This document shows, one piece after another, positions 47,897 to 60,125 of a DNA stretch of 64,000 bases (position 1 is its first letter; each line of letters opens with the position of its first letter). The translations under genes and the position numbers were made by a program. This stretch comes from Diatrype stigma. Taxonomy: Eukaryota; Ascomycota; Sordariomycetes; Xylariales; Diatrypaceae. Location: assembly GCA_022225965.2 (NCBI GenBank), contig JAKJXP020000109.1, positions 79,066-143,065 on the forward strand. Direction: 5' to 3'. The notes below the pieces were generated by a model. The model saw nothing but the letters and a program-made list of their open reading frames with translations. It searched no databases and was not told the origin of the DNA.

Positions 47897-48362
47897 GGAG
47901 GGAAAGGGGCAGGAAAGAAAAGGAGAGAGGAGAAAAGGGCTGGGGAAGTGCCATAGCATAGGAGAGGCGTTCGGCGCATATGCTTGCTTGCTTATTTGCT
48001 CTGGACTGCCTAAGGTCCCTTCTCATCCCATGAATATACCATTGTCATCCGCGTGTGTATGCATACTTCCGATATCGACGAACGAAGCAATGCTAATGAA
48101 TGTATACTTAGGTTTGATCACGTAGTTGTATAGAGCATATCTGGACATGGTATATATCTCTATTAGTCTATCTATCTATATATCTAAACATATGATATAT
48201 CCGAATCGCGTGGGACCAACCACCGCATCTCCCACTTCTATACCACCTAGAATGTTCGTTCCCATGAACCGCTCGAATAAGAATGCATGTCCCACCAGAC
48301 GAGCAGGCAGCGTCTGGAGCACAGCCCATCTGAGGCCCGCCGGTCCAGGATCAGTCAACCCA
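47897..48362. other. convergent spacer between ssf1 and the monooxygenase gene
   Basis: About 470 bp holding the 3' ends of two convergent genes. Contains an AT-rich stretch of TCTATATA words near 48155-48190. No gene seen. Confidence 0.4.
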
Positions 48363-50156
48363 TCATGCGGTCCAGTCCCCGTTGCTCCTCAGGTCCGAAA
48401 CGATGCCCTTGCTCTGGCGCTCCTGCTCCTCCTCCATGGTCCACTCCCGGAACTTGTACCCCGGGGGCAGGTTGGTGTTCTCGAAGGGTACGCCGCTCCG
48501 GAGGGCGGCGAGCGCGTCCCGGTAGTTGTCGGCCGCGTACTTCTCGGGGAGGTGCCCCCACATCCACGATCCTATCTTGAGGATGACGGCGTCCGGGTGC
48601 TGCGACACTTGGTCGACGCTATCTAGGATGTCCTGGTTGACGAACCCGGTGCGCTGGATCGTGCTGACGCGCTCGTATCTGGTTTGGAGGGAGGAGTCGT
48701 CAGTCTTCAGCTCGGGATCACGGGGTTTATTTTTGCGAATTCGTTGAGCGATGTATGTTTACAGTGTATCGTGCCATCAAAAGAGCTATGGTCATATAGC
48801 AACTACACGAAATATAGCACTTACCTCAGAGTGTTGTGGACCCGCGTGGACCAGGCGATGTTCTCCCTCCCGCCCTGGCGCAGGCACTCGGCGATGGAGA
48901 CGGCGTCCTCCGAGGCCTGGACCGCGCCGTTGCCCGACGTCGGGAGGAACGTGTGCGCCGCGTCCCCGATCATCACCACGTGGCCCCCCGGCGAGGTCCA
49001 CTGCCGGTGCGGGTTGCGGAAGTTGAGGCTCCACTGCATGATCTCCCGCGGCGCCTGGCTCACCAGCTCCAGGATGGCGGGGTCCCAGTCGGGATCCTTC
49101 GTCATGATGGCGAGCAGCTCGGCAGGGGTCAGGGCCATGGGGTGCTCGTACTTGTGGCGTGTGTTCTCGGAGAGTTGGCAAGTGTTCTGGGATGGCTTCG
49201 GAGTGTCCTGGGATGGATTCTGTTAGAAATATTTGAGTGGGGAATGAATGAGGAGAACGATACGGAACGAACGAAAGAAATGGATAATTCAAGATCAAAA
49301 TAATAATACGGTGTACGTGCGTGCGTGCGGATGGATGGATGCATATATTTACCTTGTAGACATAACAAAAGCTGACGTAGGTTTGGGTTGCGTCTAAGAA
49401 TAAATGGACATCCTTGCTACAATATACCCTCGTCACATCCCTCTCCCCCGGCTTGGGCAGTATGCTCTGCAGCTGCGGCCCGGGGGCCAGGAGCTCGCGC
49501 GGGAAGCCGGCGCGGGCGGCGTAGGAGTTCGTAGGCTGGTACGGGGGGTACGAGCCTTTCTTCAGGAGGTCGTGCGCGGCCGAGTGGATGCCGTCGGCGG
49601 CGATGATCACGTCGGCATCGAAGCACTCGCCGCCGTCCGTGTGCGCGGCGGCGATCCCGGCCTGCCGGTCCTCCGTGTACCGGACGACCCTGCGGCCGAA
49701 CAGCACGGGGATGCCGAGCCGCTCGATCTGCCCCATCAGCATGGCGGCGTGGGCGGGCCGCGGGATCGTAACCCCGATCCGGCCGCCGGCCTCGCGCTCG
49801 CACGCCGTGTCCCGCCACTCGGGCTCGCTGGCCGCGACGAACTGCCCCTGCCGCGTGTAGAAGGAGATCTGGGTGTCGTGGGAGCCGGCCTGGTAGTCCC
49901 GCAGCAAGGCCGGGTAGTACTTGAGGGTGGAGAACCCGGGTGGGTGCGTGGCGAAGACGTCGCCGACGGTCGACAGCGACGGCGCGCGCTCGAGCACCAG
50001 CACGCTGTGGCCCTTGCGGTAGCACTCGAGGGCCGCGAGGAGCCCGCCGATGCCCGCGCCGACGATGAGCACCTTGATGCCGGTCAGGGGGTAGCGTTGG
50101 ACACCATCCTTGAACTCCCCGAGGGATATGATAGGACTTGTTGCGTCGTTTTTCAT
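48363..50156 (-). CDS. FAD-dependent monooxygenase (PHBH/salicylate-hydroxylase-like fold), three exons
   Basis: Exons 50156-49353, 49219-48825 and 48678-48363 (minus) give 504 residues. The product is a class A flavin monooxygenase that would hydroxylate an aromatic or polyketide-type substrate with NAD(P)H and O2. The FAD-binding GxGxxG is at about 33-38 in VLIVGAGIGGLLAALE and the DG motif at about 188-189 (ADVIIAADGIHSAA). The GD motif with the second FAD contact, GGHVVMIGDAAHTFLPTSGNG, has G353-D354. There is no signal peptide. The acceptor of intron 1 is ambiguous: AACAG (used) or CCCAG twelve bases later, a four-residue difference. The ATG at 50154-50156 is the first in frame. Its neighbour is an NRPS-like enzyme gene, so a role in secondary metabolism is plausible. 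Confidence 0.87.
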
Positions 50157-51355
50157 GTTGATGAAGGAAATCTCGTGTGCCAAGTAGTTCGAACTTCGTA
50201 GAATAGTGGTCCGTGGTTTATTTCATGTGTTGAACCTCGAGAGACTTGCTGTTCCAAGATGTGATGATAATAGCGAATTATTTTGACTAATATACCCCCC
50301 TATCCTCCCCCTTTCTCAATTTTTGTCTATACTTGATCTTACACCAATGCCTGCATTTCGGTATGTCCTTATAACCCGGCACCGGGGGGGTCGTCCATGG
50401 GGCTCGAGTCAATCGCCCGAGCGGCCGGGTCGGATCGACCCGTCCCGAGATGCACGTATTGCAGATTATCAAGCAACTAACTCACGGCTGCTTCCGTAGC
50501 TGCCCAAAGGAGGGCACAGACTTAGTTCCAGTGTACCCCATAGAGGCAGAGGTAAGCCATGCTCTTCTCGTCGATCTGATTGATGTTTTATTCCCGTTCC
50601 TAGAGATCATCAACAATTGGATGCCATTGTTCGACATGATACCTACACACTTCTGGATTCCGGAAGCGACACGCTCGTCTTGTCGATCTTAGTACGTACC
50701 TCTCAAGGCGGGCGATCTTTCCGAGCCTTCAACACTTTCAAGAAGAGCAAGGTATCCCCTTGGTCGCCGCAAGATCCCACCGCCGATGTCAAGAAGAGTA
50801 AAGTATCCTCGGTATAACTAATACCTGTGGGCCTCATCTGTTCCCCACGTCGGAAGTGGGAATCAAAGGGCCCACAGGTATCCCACAGCCGACGGCCGAC
50901 TATCGATGCTTGCGCGTGAAGAATAGCATCTGGAAAATCTTGGGAGCTCTCGGCCTTCCTTCCAATAATCTGAAGGCATCATAATACAAGGCTGAAGTTA
51001 ACTGGGTTTATCTCACGATGTTGTTCAACTACATAGTTCTATATGAGGAACTCACTAGGATCCAACTAGATAAATGGAATATCCGACTAGTATTGTACGT
51101 TTTTGATACCGTACCCTTGAACAGGCTTACCTATCTCATCCAGCGATCTCTATCGAAAGGAGATTTGATATAACCTACAGAACCGATTCTCACAGTGGAG
51201 TACTCGCTTGATTATTGCTTCTCATAGAATGTCGATAGAGTTGTCACCATGATTCCCGGTTTACGTTGGAACGAAGAAGCAGCGAATTGTATTTCGTGTT
51301 CCGCCGTTCAAAGAGACCTACGAAGTCCCTAGTTGGAGGTTACGTAGGTAAGTTA
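50157..51355. other. 1.2-kb spacer between monooxygenase and NRPS-like genes
   Basis: Contains the monooxygenase promoter, a hairpin-forming inverted repeat (50821-50881), and an 80-codon plus-strand frame at 50450-50692 with no recognisable domain. Phrases such as AAGAAGAGCAAGGTATCC and AAGAAGAGTAAAGTATCC are repeated near 50741 and 50792, so the area may hold a decayed repeat. Confidence 0.4.
50821..50881. repeat. 61-bp near-perfect hairpin (inverted repeat)
   Basis: Outer arms ATACCTGTGGGCC (50821-50833) and GGCCCACAGGTAT pair over 13 bp. An inner pair TTCCCCAC/GTGGGAA follows, with a small loop GTCGGAA-like. It lies in non-coding DNA about 500 bp beyond the stop side of the NRPS-like gene. 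It could be a solo hairpin of a tiny element or a transcript-end structure. Confidence 0.65.
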
Positions 51356-54300
51356 CTAGAACCCCCATTGGCTGCACCAATGCCTCATCATCCGGGGCGT
51401 AACCGCCAGCGCGGACCGCATGGCCGGACTCCGCTTCAGCGTGCGCGTCATGTCGAGCACGACGTGTCCGCGTCCGAGGCGGGTCTCGTAAGCGTCCAGC
51501 TTCGAACGGTACAGGTTGACGAGCCTGACGGCCGGGTTCCCATCGACGACCGGGCTCCTCTCCAGCCTATCGATCCAATCCCCGAATCCAACCAGCTCCG
51601 CGATGCGCGATTCGCCGTAGAACGCCCGGACGGCCGGAGCGAGGACATCCCAGGTCGTCGCGGATGGGTTGACGCCGTGGTAGTAGCCGTGGATCTTGTC
51701 GGCCGACACCCGCTGCGACACGCCGCCGACGTCGAGCACGAGATCCGCGATCGTCTCGGACGGCGTCCAATCCACCCTCTGCTCGGACCCGAGATGTGCC
51801 GGGAGCGCCTTCAGATACAAGCTACTGGCAATCAGGCTCGGCAGCCACTCCCGCTTGTTCCAGTGGCCGTGCTCTGCCTCGGGCCCGGTGATCTGCCCTA
51901 TGCGGACGATGGCGGCGGGGAAGCCAGCCGCCTGGGCAATGTCGTCCAGGATGAGGCTGCCGATCAGCTTGCTCCGGCCGTAGCCGCTGCTCGCGATGCG
52001 GAGGTCTTCCAGCCTTTCTTCGGGGACTGTGCTGCTCCTCTTGCTACTCTCGCTCCTTCCCCTTGCGTCGTCATTGTGGTCCGGAACCGCCGGAACCCAG
52101 CGGTCGACCGTGCTGATCGAAGAAACAAACACGACTGCGACGCGCTTGCGGGCTTGGGCGGCGAAGTCGGCGAGATGGCGGATGCCTCGCAGATGCGGCT
52201 CGAACGACGCGACCGGGATGTTAAGATTGACTTCCCAGGCGTTATGAATCACGCGATCTGTCACTTCCAAAAGGTATGCAAAGGCATCGTGAGGTAAACC
52301 CAGGTCAGGCCGTGATACTATGACCATGTGTCAGTTGATTTATATGCGTCTTAGGAAAGTAATGGAACTGCTTACAGTCAGAATGCCAGAACTCGACTTT
52401 AGATGCATAGTCTGAAGTGAGGCCACGATCATGCATGGCTCTCGCCTGTTTCTCTTCACCTCCGTCCTCTGCTCTATTGAGGCAGATGATCTTCTTGACT
52501 GCGGCATTTTGGACCATGCGATCCAATAAGTAAGAGCCGAGCATCCCAGTAGAGCCCGTGAGAAGGATCACTTGGTTATCGTCCGCAGGCTGGGGCCGCC
52601 CTTCTGTGAACACGGGTACCTTCTGAGTGTATTTCTTCCAAAGGTCACGCATGATTTGGAGTTCATGCTTTTTATCTTCCTCGAGCCTGCTGGTTCGACC
52701 ATCATTAATCACTGAATAGATGTGATGTGCAAGCCTACGTGGGGTGGGATGGTTGTAGAGTGTCTGAATAGGAACGGTCAGTCCATAATGTGCTCCATAA
52801 GGCTTTGTCAACATAGGGAAATGCCTATATATATGTGCGTACCTGAGAGGAAATATCCGTGCCATCAATAGAAGACTTAGATAAACCTGTACCAGTTGTG
52901 GTCAGTCTGTGCCCCTATTGCAAGGATCTCGCGAAGGTACTCGCAGATGAGGATATAGGGGTATCGTGTTACATGAAGAAATACCAGTGAGGCCGGAATC
53001 ATATATGTTCTACTTACTAGACCGGAGTTGTCGCGAGGCATTCACTACCTGCAAAGAGTCGATACCCGCCGCAAATAGATCTGTCTCAGGCTCGAATGCC
53101 TTCTCGGTCCCCATCATCTCTTGAAACATAGTCACAATTGATAATGTCAAAGCTTCCTCCGAGCTTATGTCAAGACTCGGCGAGTTGATATCGGGTATCT
53201 TGTCGACCTTTTTGAACAGCTCATCAATGGCTTTCTCGTATTGTTTCAGTGTAGATCCTCTCTGTACGGTCCCCTTTCCACCATAGAGGAATGGTTTATC
53301 TGGGTCTGTGAGCATGATTAATTGGCGCGCAATTTGTCCGTGACCCACTGTCTGCCTATACACAATCCAAGGTCAATATACTTCCGCTCCAGCTGTTCTA
53401 GGCTGTTCTAGGATGAAAGAGGGGAGAGGAAACACTCAAGTCCTTAAGAGACATACTTATTAGCATTTAAGATGAATGGCCATATGCTTTTTATAAGGCT
53501 GCTGGCGTCTTCATCGTCCTTGGGCTGTTCCAAAGGTTCAATCAGTAATCCAGGCTGGAAGCGGCCGGTGCCAAAGACCAAAGCAGCCTTGACCTGTGAA
53601 TGACGCCCAATGATTTCCTCTATGGTCGTCGGGTTGAGCTTCTCCCCATTCGAAAGTACAATGATATCTGCAACATCTATACGTAAGCGTCTAAGCAGGT
53701 CTTAACATATGTCAAAAGGTTCCATACCATCAGACCGAGCGTAGTAAATCCAATGGTCTGGTAGACTTGGGTGGGGTTCAAATATGTCCTTTGTATCGTA
53801 TTCATCTGCGTCGGGAAACGTGTAGAAGCAGCCTTGGTAGCCTGGGTGTTTGCCTTTACGGACAATCACCATCTGACATGCATTACTTCCACTCTCTACT
53901 TTGCGCCAGTCACACCCAAGTATTTCAGAGTTAATGACGAAGTCTATGGGAAGCCTTTTATCAGTTCTTGTACTTTCTATACACAGTGAAAATTATGTTG
54001 TGTGACCAAGTGGCCCATTGAGGAAGTGGTGCACTGCAATATATGATAAGGGGGAAGGAGACCATAAGTTGCTCACATTGCCAGAGGCTAGGGTCGGGTT
54101 GCCAGTACGTCGGATAGGGGCTGAACCTAGTGCCCATTAGTCCGTTATATCCTGCTGCGGGTTGACTCCAGATTGCTTACTCTGTAGTGGAAATGCCATT
54201 CACTAGAGTGACTCCTTGACTTGCCAGCTTGTCTCCAGTATCTGTGGATAGACCGCCTGTAGTGTATTAGTGCTTTGTAATGTATTGTGGTAGTCATTTG

Positions 54301-55557
54301 CTCCGCTCACCGCCACCGAAGATTACCATCTTCAATTTTGCCAATGCCTGGATGCAATCATCGCTATGGCTCATATCTTTCAATATAGAGGGTCTATAAT
54401 TCAGGTTTATATATAAACTTATACAGGATAGGCTTGGGGCTTGCGCTTACGCTAAAATTGTTCCTTCGACATCGAGATTGTTGAGGCAATGGACGACCAA
54501 ATCTGAGGACAAGGGTCGATCGACAATTCCAAGAGCGACTGGGTTCCCCCAGTATATAGCTCTGATCATGAAAAGATACAATCCACCAGCATGGAAGAGA
54601 GGGACTGGATAACATAAGCATGCTGTCTGTAATGCTTTATACAGACTAGTTGGAACCAGGTCTTACAGGGCATAAATTGTCTCTTTGACAGTTCAGACCA
54701 GGCTCGAATGAAGGTCGGAAGCCCATTCCAGTCTGGGATGTTGTGATACGCATCGCCAATAGCCAACATGCCCTATTCCAGTATGATACATCAGTGTCCA
54801 TTTTCTGAATGCCCCTAGAGCAGAGCAAACCCTCGACCATGCCTGACCCACAAGCAACCGTGAAGTTGAGTATGAGATCCTTACCTGCTTGACTACAATA
54901 GGTTTCGGAAGTCCAGTACTTCCACTCGTATGCAATACGACAAGTGGTTCCCACTCGGCTTGTTCGAAATCTTTGTCATAGGGAACTGGTTGTACCTCAA
55001 TATCCCGAAAGCAGTCATCGATAGGCCCAATTTGAACAGCGCTCATCTCTCTTTCTTGAAGCCAAGGTTCGACGGTGCTTCGGTATGATGCTGGAAAGCA
55101 CATGATGCGGCACTGCGTCTTATCGAAGAGGTTCATCTGTGCTTCTTTGGGATTGCGAGGAGATATGAACAGGGCCTCTCTGGAGTTAGCGTTAGATAAA
55201 TGCAGGACCGTCTAGGCAAAAATTTACCTTATACCCAGCCTTGACTGCAGCGACTAACATCACGAGGTAGCGAGCGTCGTTAGGACCAATATACGCTATG
55301 GTTGGGAAGCTGTCGGAGGGTGGCTGTCCGCAACCGTCGATAATCAAGCGGGCGACGCGGTTGATGGCGTTGGCATATTGCTTGAATGTGATGGCGCTCC
55401 ATCCATCGGCGGGATCAGAGGAGCGTGGGATGGAAAAGCATTCCTTGTGAGGGTTTGTCCGAGCGACATCGTCAATGACATTTTGAATAAGACGATGTCC
55501 AAACTCGTCGTCTCTGGAACCTTTCTTTTGCCGTCCTGCTTCCTCTCTTGATGACAT
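51356..55557 (-). CDS. NRPS-like enzyme: adenylation - thiolation - thioester reductase, thirteen exons
   Basis: Thirteen minus-strand exons: 55557-55228, 55175-54885, 54772-54667, 54604-54451, 54393-54311, 54256-54181, 54126-54077, 53943-53728, 53667-53457, 53355-53018, 52886-52843, 52763-52376 and 52317-51356. They join without a frame break to 1082 residues, normal for fungal A-T-R proteins. The A domain (about 20-560) has HTSGSTGLPKP at 192-202, NGISTTE near 340-346 and YARSDDIIVLSNGEKLNP near 430. The T domain has DLFAAGIDSLQVV with the phosphopantetheine Ser at about 606. The R domain (about 690-1082) has VILLTGSTGMLGSYLL and the short-chain dehydrogenase pair Y875-K879 (YGRSK). Such enzymes activate a carboxylic acid, hold it as a thioester and release it reductively as an aldehyde or alcohol. 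The substrate is unknown. No C domain. Confidence 0.9.
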
Positions 55558-56825
55558 GGCGACGGTCGCTCATTGACCATCGATAGTTCGGCGTGTGCTG
55601 AATCTGACCTAGTATGTTATACCGATGATAAAATTTTGTATTGCTGAGTTTGCCCCGATCTTTGGTGAGCACTATTGCGCGAAGTGTCGGCAGCGTTAGT
55701 ATGTGCTATCGCAAGACAGATAGAAAGCTATACTGGTACAATTGCACCAACAGACTTTAGTTGGCCCGCCCACAGCTAACAATTAAAGGGGGGGGGGGGG
55801 GGGGTCATATACCACTGCGGGCATACCCGCCTGCAGGGAATAAGCTTATACTTCGGTCATACAATTTCCGCCGCAGTAGGGTATGTTATTCTGATCTTTT
55901 CGTCTTGTGCAGTGCAGAGGATGATCAACTCCTTTTGTCGAAAGTGTGATCAGAAAACTCCAACAACGTAAGCAAGATCGCCATACACAAGTATAGCTAC
56001 AGGTGAGAACAGCAATATAGAAATGTTGTGAACAATGGCGATGTACTAGACCGTTGATTCGGATGTATTCGTCGATCATTCCCAGGATCAGAGGACAGTG
56101 TGATATATATTGGCACCATAATTGTCCCAGACGAACCATGGCAGGATAACGTGAGGCCATAATGTTTGGAACCTTGCGAAGATCCACATGATTAGCCGCG
56201 CGACTGCTAACATCCAATTCTCCAGGCTTTTGACAGTTATACAATGTGGAGAGGAGTAGGTAAGGACCCGTGTTGGACCTTGACCCATTACTTCATAAGC
56301 TATCGGATATACATTAGGAAGGAGCTAGCATAGGATAACTGCGACCTTGAAGTTACCTTCTGGCATATTCATGACACCGATGCTGCCTGCCGGCCGTGCC
56401 CATGTAACATTTGACCCCCACGTTCGCGGCAGGCTCTTGGTGGGTAGTAAGTACCAACCGCATTGAAACCATATCCAACATATTACTACCTGTACCTAGG
56501 TAGCTACCCGCATATTGTATGATTTGCTGTCGAGTCATCAATGTTAAGTGGATAGATCTCCACCTGGTTAGCTCATCGAGGCCCCGCGTCGGGGAATCAA
56601 CGGCACCCTATGAGGTAGTAACAGTTTACTGTCGTTACATGCCGTGATACATACATACACTCAGCCTCGCATGAAAATTCATCACCCTGCATTGGTTGTT
56701 ACCCAAAGGAAATGTGATATAATCGCGCCAACTAATCCCCGGGTCTATATGGGTCATGTTTAAGGGAGCACAGTCACAGTATGTACACAGTGGCCCGGTT
56801 CAGAATTTTGAGGTTTATACTAAGA
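55558..56825. other. 1.3-kb spacer between the NRPS-like gene and the second AT-rich block
   Basis: Promoter side of the NRPS-like gene, including a G-run at about 55790-55804. Open frames on the minus strand (for example 55846-56244) show no domain. The sequence is unmutated up to the transposon target duplication at 56826. Confidence 0.4.
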
Positions 56826-56835
56826 ATAATGCTAC

Positions 56836-56928
56836 ATACTAATTGGTTTTTTTTCTTATATACTAATTACTTTTTTAGGCACCTATTAGCGGCCCGCCTA
56901 TAAACTTCCGGCCCGACCTATTATAGCG
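56836..56928. repeat. left terminal inverted repeat of the MULE
   Basis: Begins ATACTAATTGG and includes CCTATTAGCGGCCCGCCTAT, which recurs inverted near the right end. Differences between arms are mostly transitions and T-run length. Confidence 0.85.
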
Positions 56929-57479
56929 CATTATTCGCTATAATTTAATGCATTACCCATTAATTTATAATATCTTATAATTATATAATATAAATCTTCT
57001 TATTATATTATAATGCTTTATCGCCTTTATAATTTTAATTATATATTATTTTTATCGAATAAATTGGAATAATTAAATGAAATAAATTAAGGCAATTAAA
57101 TAAAGCCGAAATTCCAATATTTTAAAAGCGTTGCTTTAAAAGAAACGTTTTAAATTAATAATAAAGAATACGATACGTTATAATTAATAATATCGAATAT
57201 AAAACTTATATAATAAATTTATATATAAAATATTACAAATTTAAGCTTTTAGGAATAATTCGAATAATATTAAGCAAATAAGTTATATTATTTATTATAT
57301 ACATTCGACGTTTTATTTAATGCGCCGTTGTTTTTGGCATTTATTCGCAATTAATAAATTAAGGCATTTAAAAGGTCGAATTCGAAGTTTTATTTTAAGC
57401 CTTTTTATTTTTATTAAAGCCGTTACGATATAATTAACGGCTTTCGGTGCCGCTATTTAAAGCGTTTCGTAAAACCCTT

Positions 57480-57605
57480 CCTTTTGCCGGGCCATTTTTC
57501 GGGCTATTTCCCGGGCCGCTAGCTGGGCCATTTCCCGGGCTATTTCCCGGGCCGTTGGCTGGGCCGCTTTCCGGGCCGCTTTCCGGGCCGCTTGCTAGGC
57601 CCTTT
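57480..57605 (-). repeat. GC-rich tandem repeats inside the MULE transposase remnant
   Basis: Tandem units of GGGCCATTTCCCGGGC / GGGCCGCTTTCC type. On the minus strand they read as Ala-Arg-Glu repeats (AAREIAREMA), likely a coiled-coil tail of the transposase. CCGGG-rich units contain few CpA sites, which may explain why they stay GC-rich in a RIP block. Confidence 0.6.
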
Positions 57606-59990
57606 TTATAAAAGGGGGTAATACCTTTTCCGTTTCTATTTAATTTGACGTATCGCGAATGGGCTATTCGGGAACGGGCTGCTGGCGAAGCCTTTCCGAG
57701 CGGCGCGGCGGTATTTCCGCTTTTTTTTAATATGATCGATTACGGCGTTACGAAAGTGCCAAACCATTATCGCGTTTTACGGCACGCTTATCGGTACGGC
57801 GGAATTTCTTTTGTTTCGTCCGGACTGTTTTATTTCGGGCCTGTTTATTCGTAATAGCTTACCGAAATATAACCATCGAAAACAAAATCGATTTATTTTT
57901 AAGCCTAGCCATATAAGAATTTAAAATAACGAAATCCGGTTCGGTAATTATTAAGTTTTTATTTAAATGCCAGAATTTATCGACGTTTTTTTTACGTAGG
58001 CTTATAATATAAGGATTTTTTTCGATAATATAAATATTTTTATAAATTTCGTAATAATAAGAAATTCCTTAAATATTTCGAATGCCGATTTAATTATAAA
58101 AGCATTCGTTTAAGGAATTAACCTTAAAACGAAATCGTATGGAAATAAAAGAAAAAACGAAAATATATTTCCGATTAATAAACCCGAAAGCCTTAAGGAA
58201 ATATTACGTAAAACGTTTACTTAAATATTTTTTATTAATCCAGTTTTTTCGAATCCGAATAATATCGTTAAAAATTTATAATTTAAAGTCTTTTTATTGC
58301 GCTTTTAAGAATTATTTTAAGCTAAATTAAAGCTTTAATAAATTTATTTTACCATTAAGCACGTATGTTTTTAATGCTTTATGGCTTATTTCGATAAACG
58401 AAATTATATAAACGCCGAAATTTTTATTAGAATTAATATATTTATAAGCCCATTTTTCGTAATAGGAAATATAAATATTCTTTAAATATTTAATCGAAAA
58501 TACTTACGATTTGCCGTAATATACTTATAAGGCTTTTTAGATTTTATTAAATTATTCCGGCCCGTAAAAATATATTATTTAAAATTACATCATAAAAAAC
58601 ATTTCTTTCGAAATAAAGACTTTTTCGAAAATATTTAGAGGATTTATTATATAATTCTTAATTATATGGTTAAAGCTTCGTAATAAGATACGATTTTCGG
58701 TATTAAACTAGCCGTTATTGCCTTTTATAATAAATGGTTTTTCGGCATTCGAAAATTCCTTATTGCCTTTTTTTAAGGGACAAATCCATTTATGCCCGAT
58801 ATTTGCGATTACGTTTTTGTTAATATAAAACAAATAAATCTATAACTTCGCATTTCGAAAAATCCTTTTCGCAATATCGCGTAATTATTTATCGAAATTT
58901 ATAATAATTATAAAGAAATTATCGGCGCCGATTCGGAATTATAAACGCTTTAAATAAAACATTACCCATTTATGGAATTCGTAGGTTTTATCGGAAATTA
59001 AAACGAAAGCCTTATTAAATATAAACCTAATAATTATTTAATCCGTATAATTAAAAAACGACATCTTAAAATTATTAGTTTTATATATATTATTTATATT
59101 AAGAATTTCTGGATATTTCTTTTATATTCGTATATATTAAGATATGCTTTAAAAAAAAGCAATAAGCCGCTTAATAATTAAATCGTTATTTTGCCATTAT
59201 ATCTTTAGCTAATATCCTTTTTTCTTAATCCGTTTAATAAAAGCTTATATAATAATAAAGCCTTTACGTAAGCGTTTATAAAGGTTAATACGGATATTAT
59301 TAATATCCTTTAAAATAAGCCTTTTCCGGCCATTAAAAACTTAACGTATATTTCGGCGTAAATTCCGAAAACGCGTTATATTATCGTATATAAAGGCTTT
59401 AACTTAAATACGGGATTATTTAAAAAGCTAACGGTTATTAATATGCATTTCCGTATATAACGTTAGCCCGTAAATATGTTATAACGAAAAGCCATTTATA
59501 TTCGTATATATCGCAAAAAACCATTTCCAATTAATTTGGCGTTACCGTATAAATTTCGCCTTTTATAAACATTACGAAGCTTTTTTTGATTTCTGCTTAC
59601 GAAGTTCCTTTTAAGCAAAAGGGCGGGCATATTGCTAATAACGTATATTAATACGAATAAATAAGCCGTTACTTTTTTTTCCGTTTTTAAGGTTCGCAAA
59701 ACCACACTTTTTAAAGCCGAAATCATTATTTTTCGCGAAGGCGCGAAATGCAATTTCGAAGGCTTCTGTAATATCGAAGGTACTTAAATAACGATTAAAA
59801 AGGTTGGAAATCGTCGTCGAACGCAGGCGCGATAATAATAAGGGCATAAATTCCAGGTCGAAAAGAAATTCGAAGCCGGAAAATTTTGCGGCCGAATTTA
59901 ATATCGTAACAGCTTTAACGATAATTATTTCGGCAATTGTTATTATTATAATATAAATGTTATAATAAGAATTAATAAATTTAAGCAATT
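57606..59990 (-). pseudogene. MULE transposase remnant
   Basis: Minus-strand reading from about 59,990 down to 57,600 shows a continuous protein-like composition interrupted by RIP stops. The best preserved piece (59988-59635) includes the acidic/aromatic lead and the EAFEIAFRAFAKNNDFGFKKCG block. A later block reads YEKWAYKYINSNKNFG near 58,460. Not translatable. Confidence 0.6.
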
Positions 59991-60022
59991 ATTCGAAAAT
60001 AAGAAATTAAACGTTATAATAT

Positions 60023-60115
60023 AGCTATTATAAATCGGGCCGAAAGCTTATAGGCGGGCCGCTAATAGGTAATTAAAAACATAATTAATATATAAGAAGA
60101 AAAACTAATCAGTAT
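60023..60115. repeat. right terminal inverted repeat of the MULE
   Basis: Inverse complement of 56836-56928 with RIP-type differences. Ends ..CTAATCAGTAT, followed by the right target duplication. Confidence 0.85.
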
Positions 60116-60125
60116 ATAATATTAC

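Larger units (their letters stand above)
56836..60115 (-). mobile_element. RIP-degraded Mutator-like (MULE) DNA transposon
   Basis: It is 3,280 bp with terminal inverted repeats of about 93 bp and a 10-bp target duplication: ATAATGCTAC (56826-56835) and ATAATATTAC (60116-60125). The copies differ by one G-to-A and one C-to-T change, as RIP would give. Long TIRs plus a 9-10-bp duplication are the Mutator pattern. A degraded transposase is readable on the minus strand. Its N-terminal part near 59,760-59,500 (EAFEIAFRAFAKNNDFG, then a Lys/Gly-rich run) resembles the FAR1-like start of MULE proteins. I could not place the DDE residues. Assignment is by structure first, protein second. Confidence 0.78.

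Noticed and set aside
50450..50817. A possible gene or gene relic between the monooxygenase and NRPS-like genes
   Set aside because: The 80- and 66-codon frames overlap in different phases and show no known motif; only short repeated phrases are seen.
55846..56288. Overlapping minus-strand frames upstream of the NRPS-like gene
   Set aside because: No recognisable domain or splice context. Likely promoter-side chance frames.
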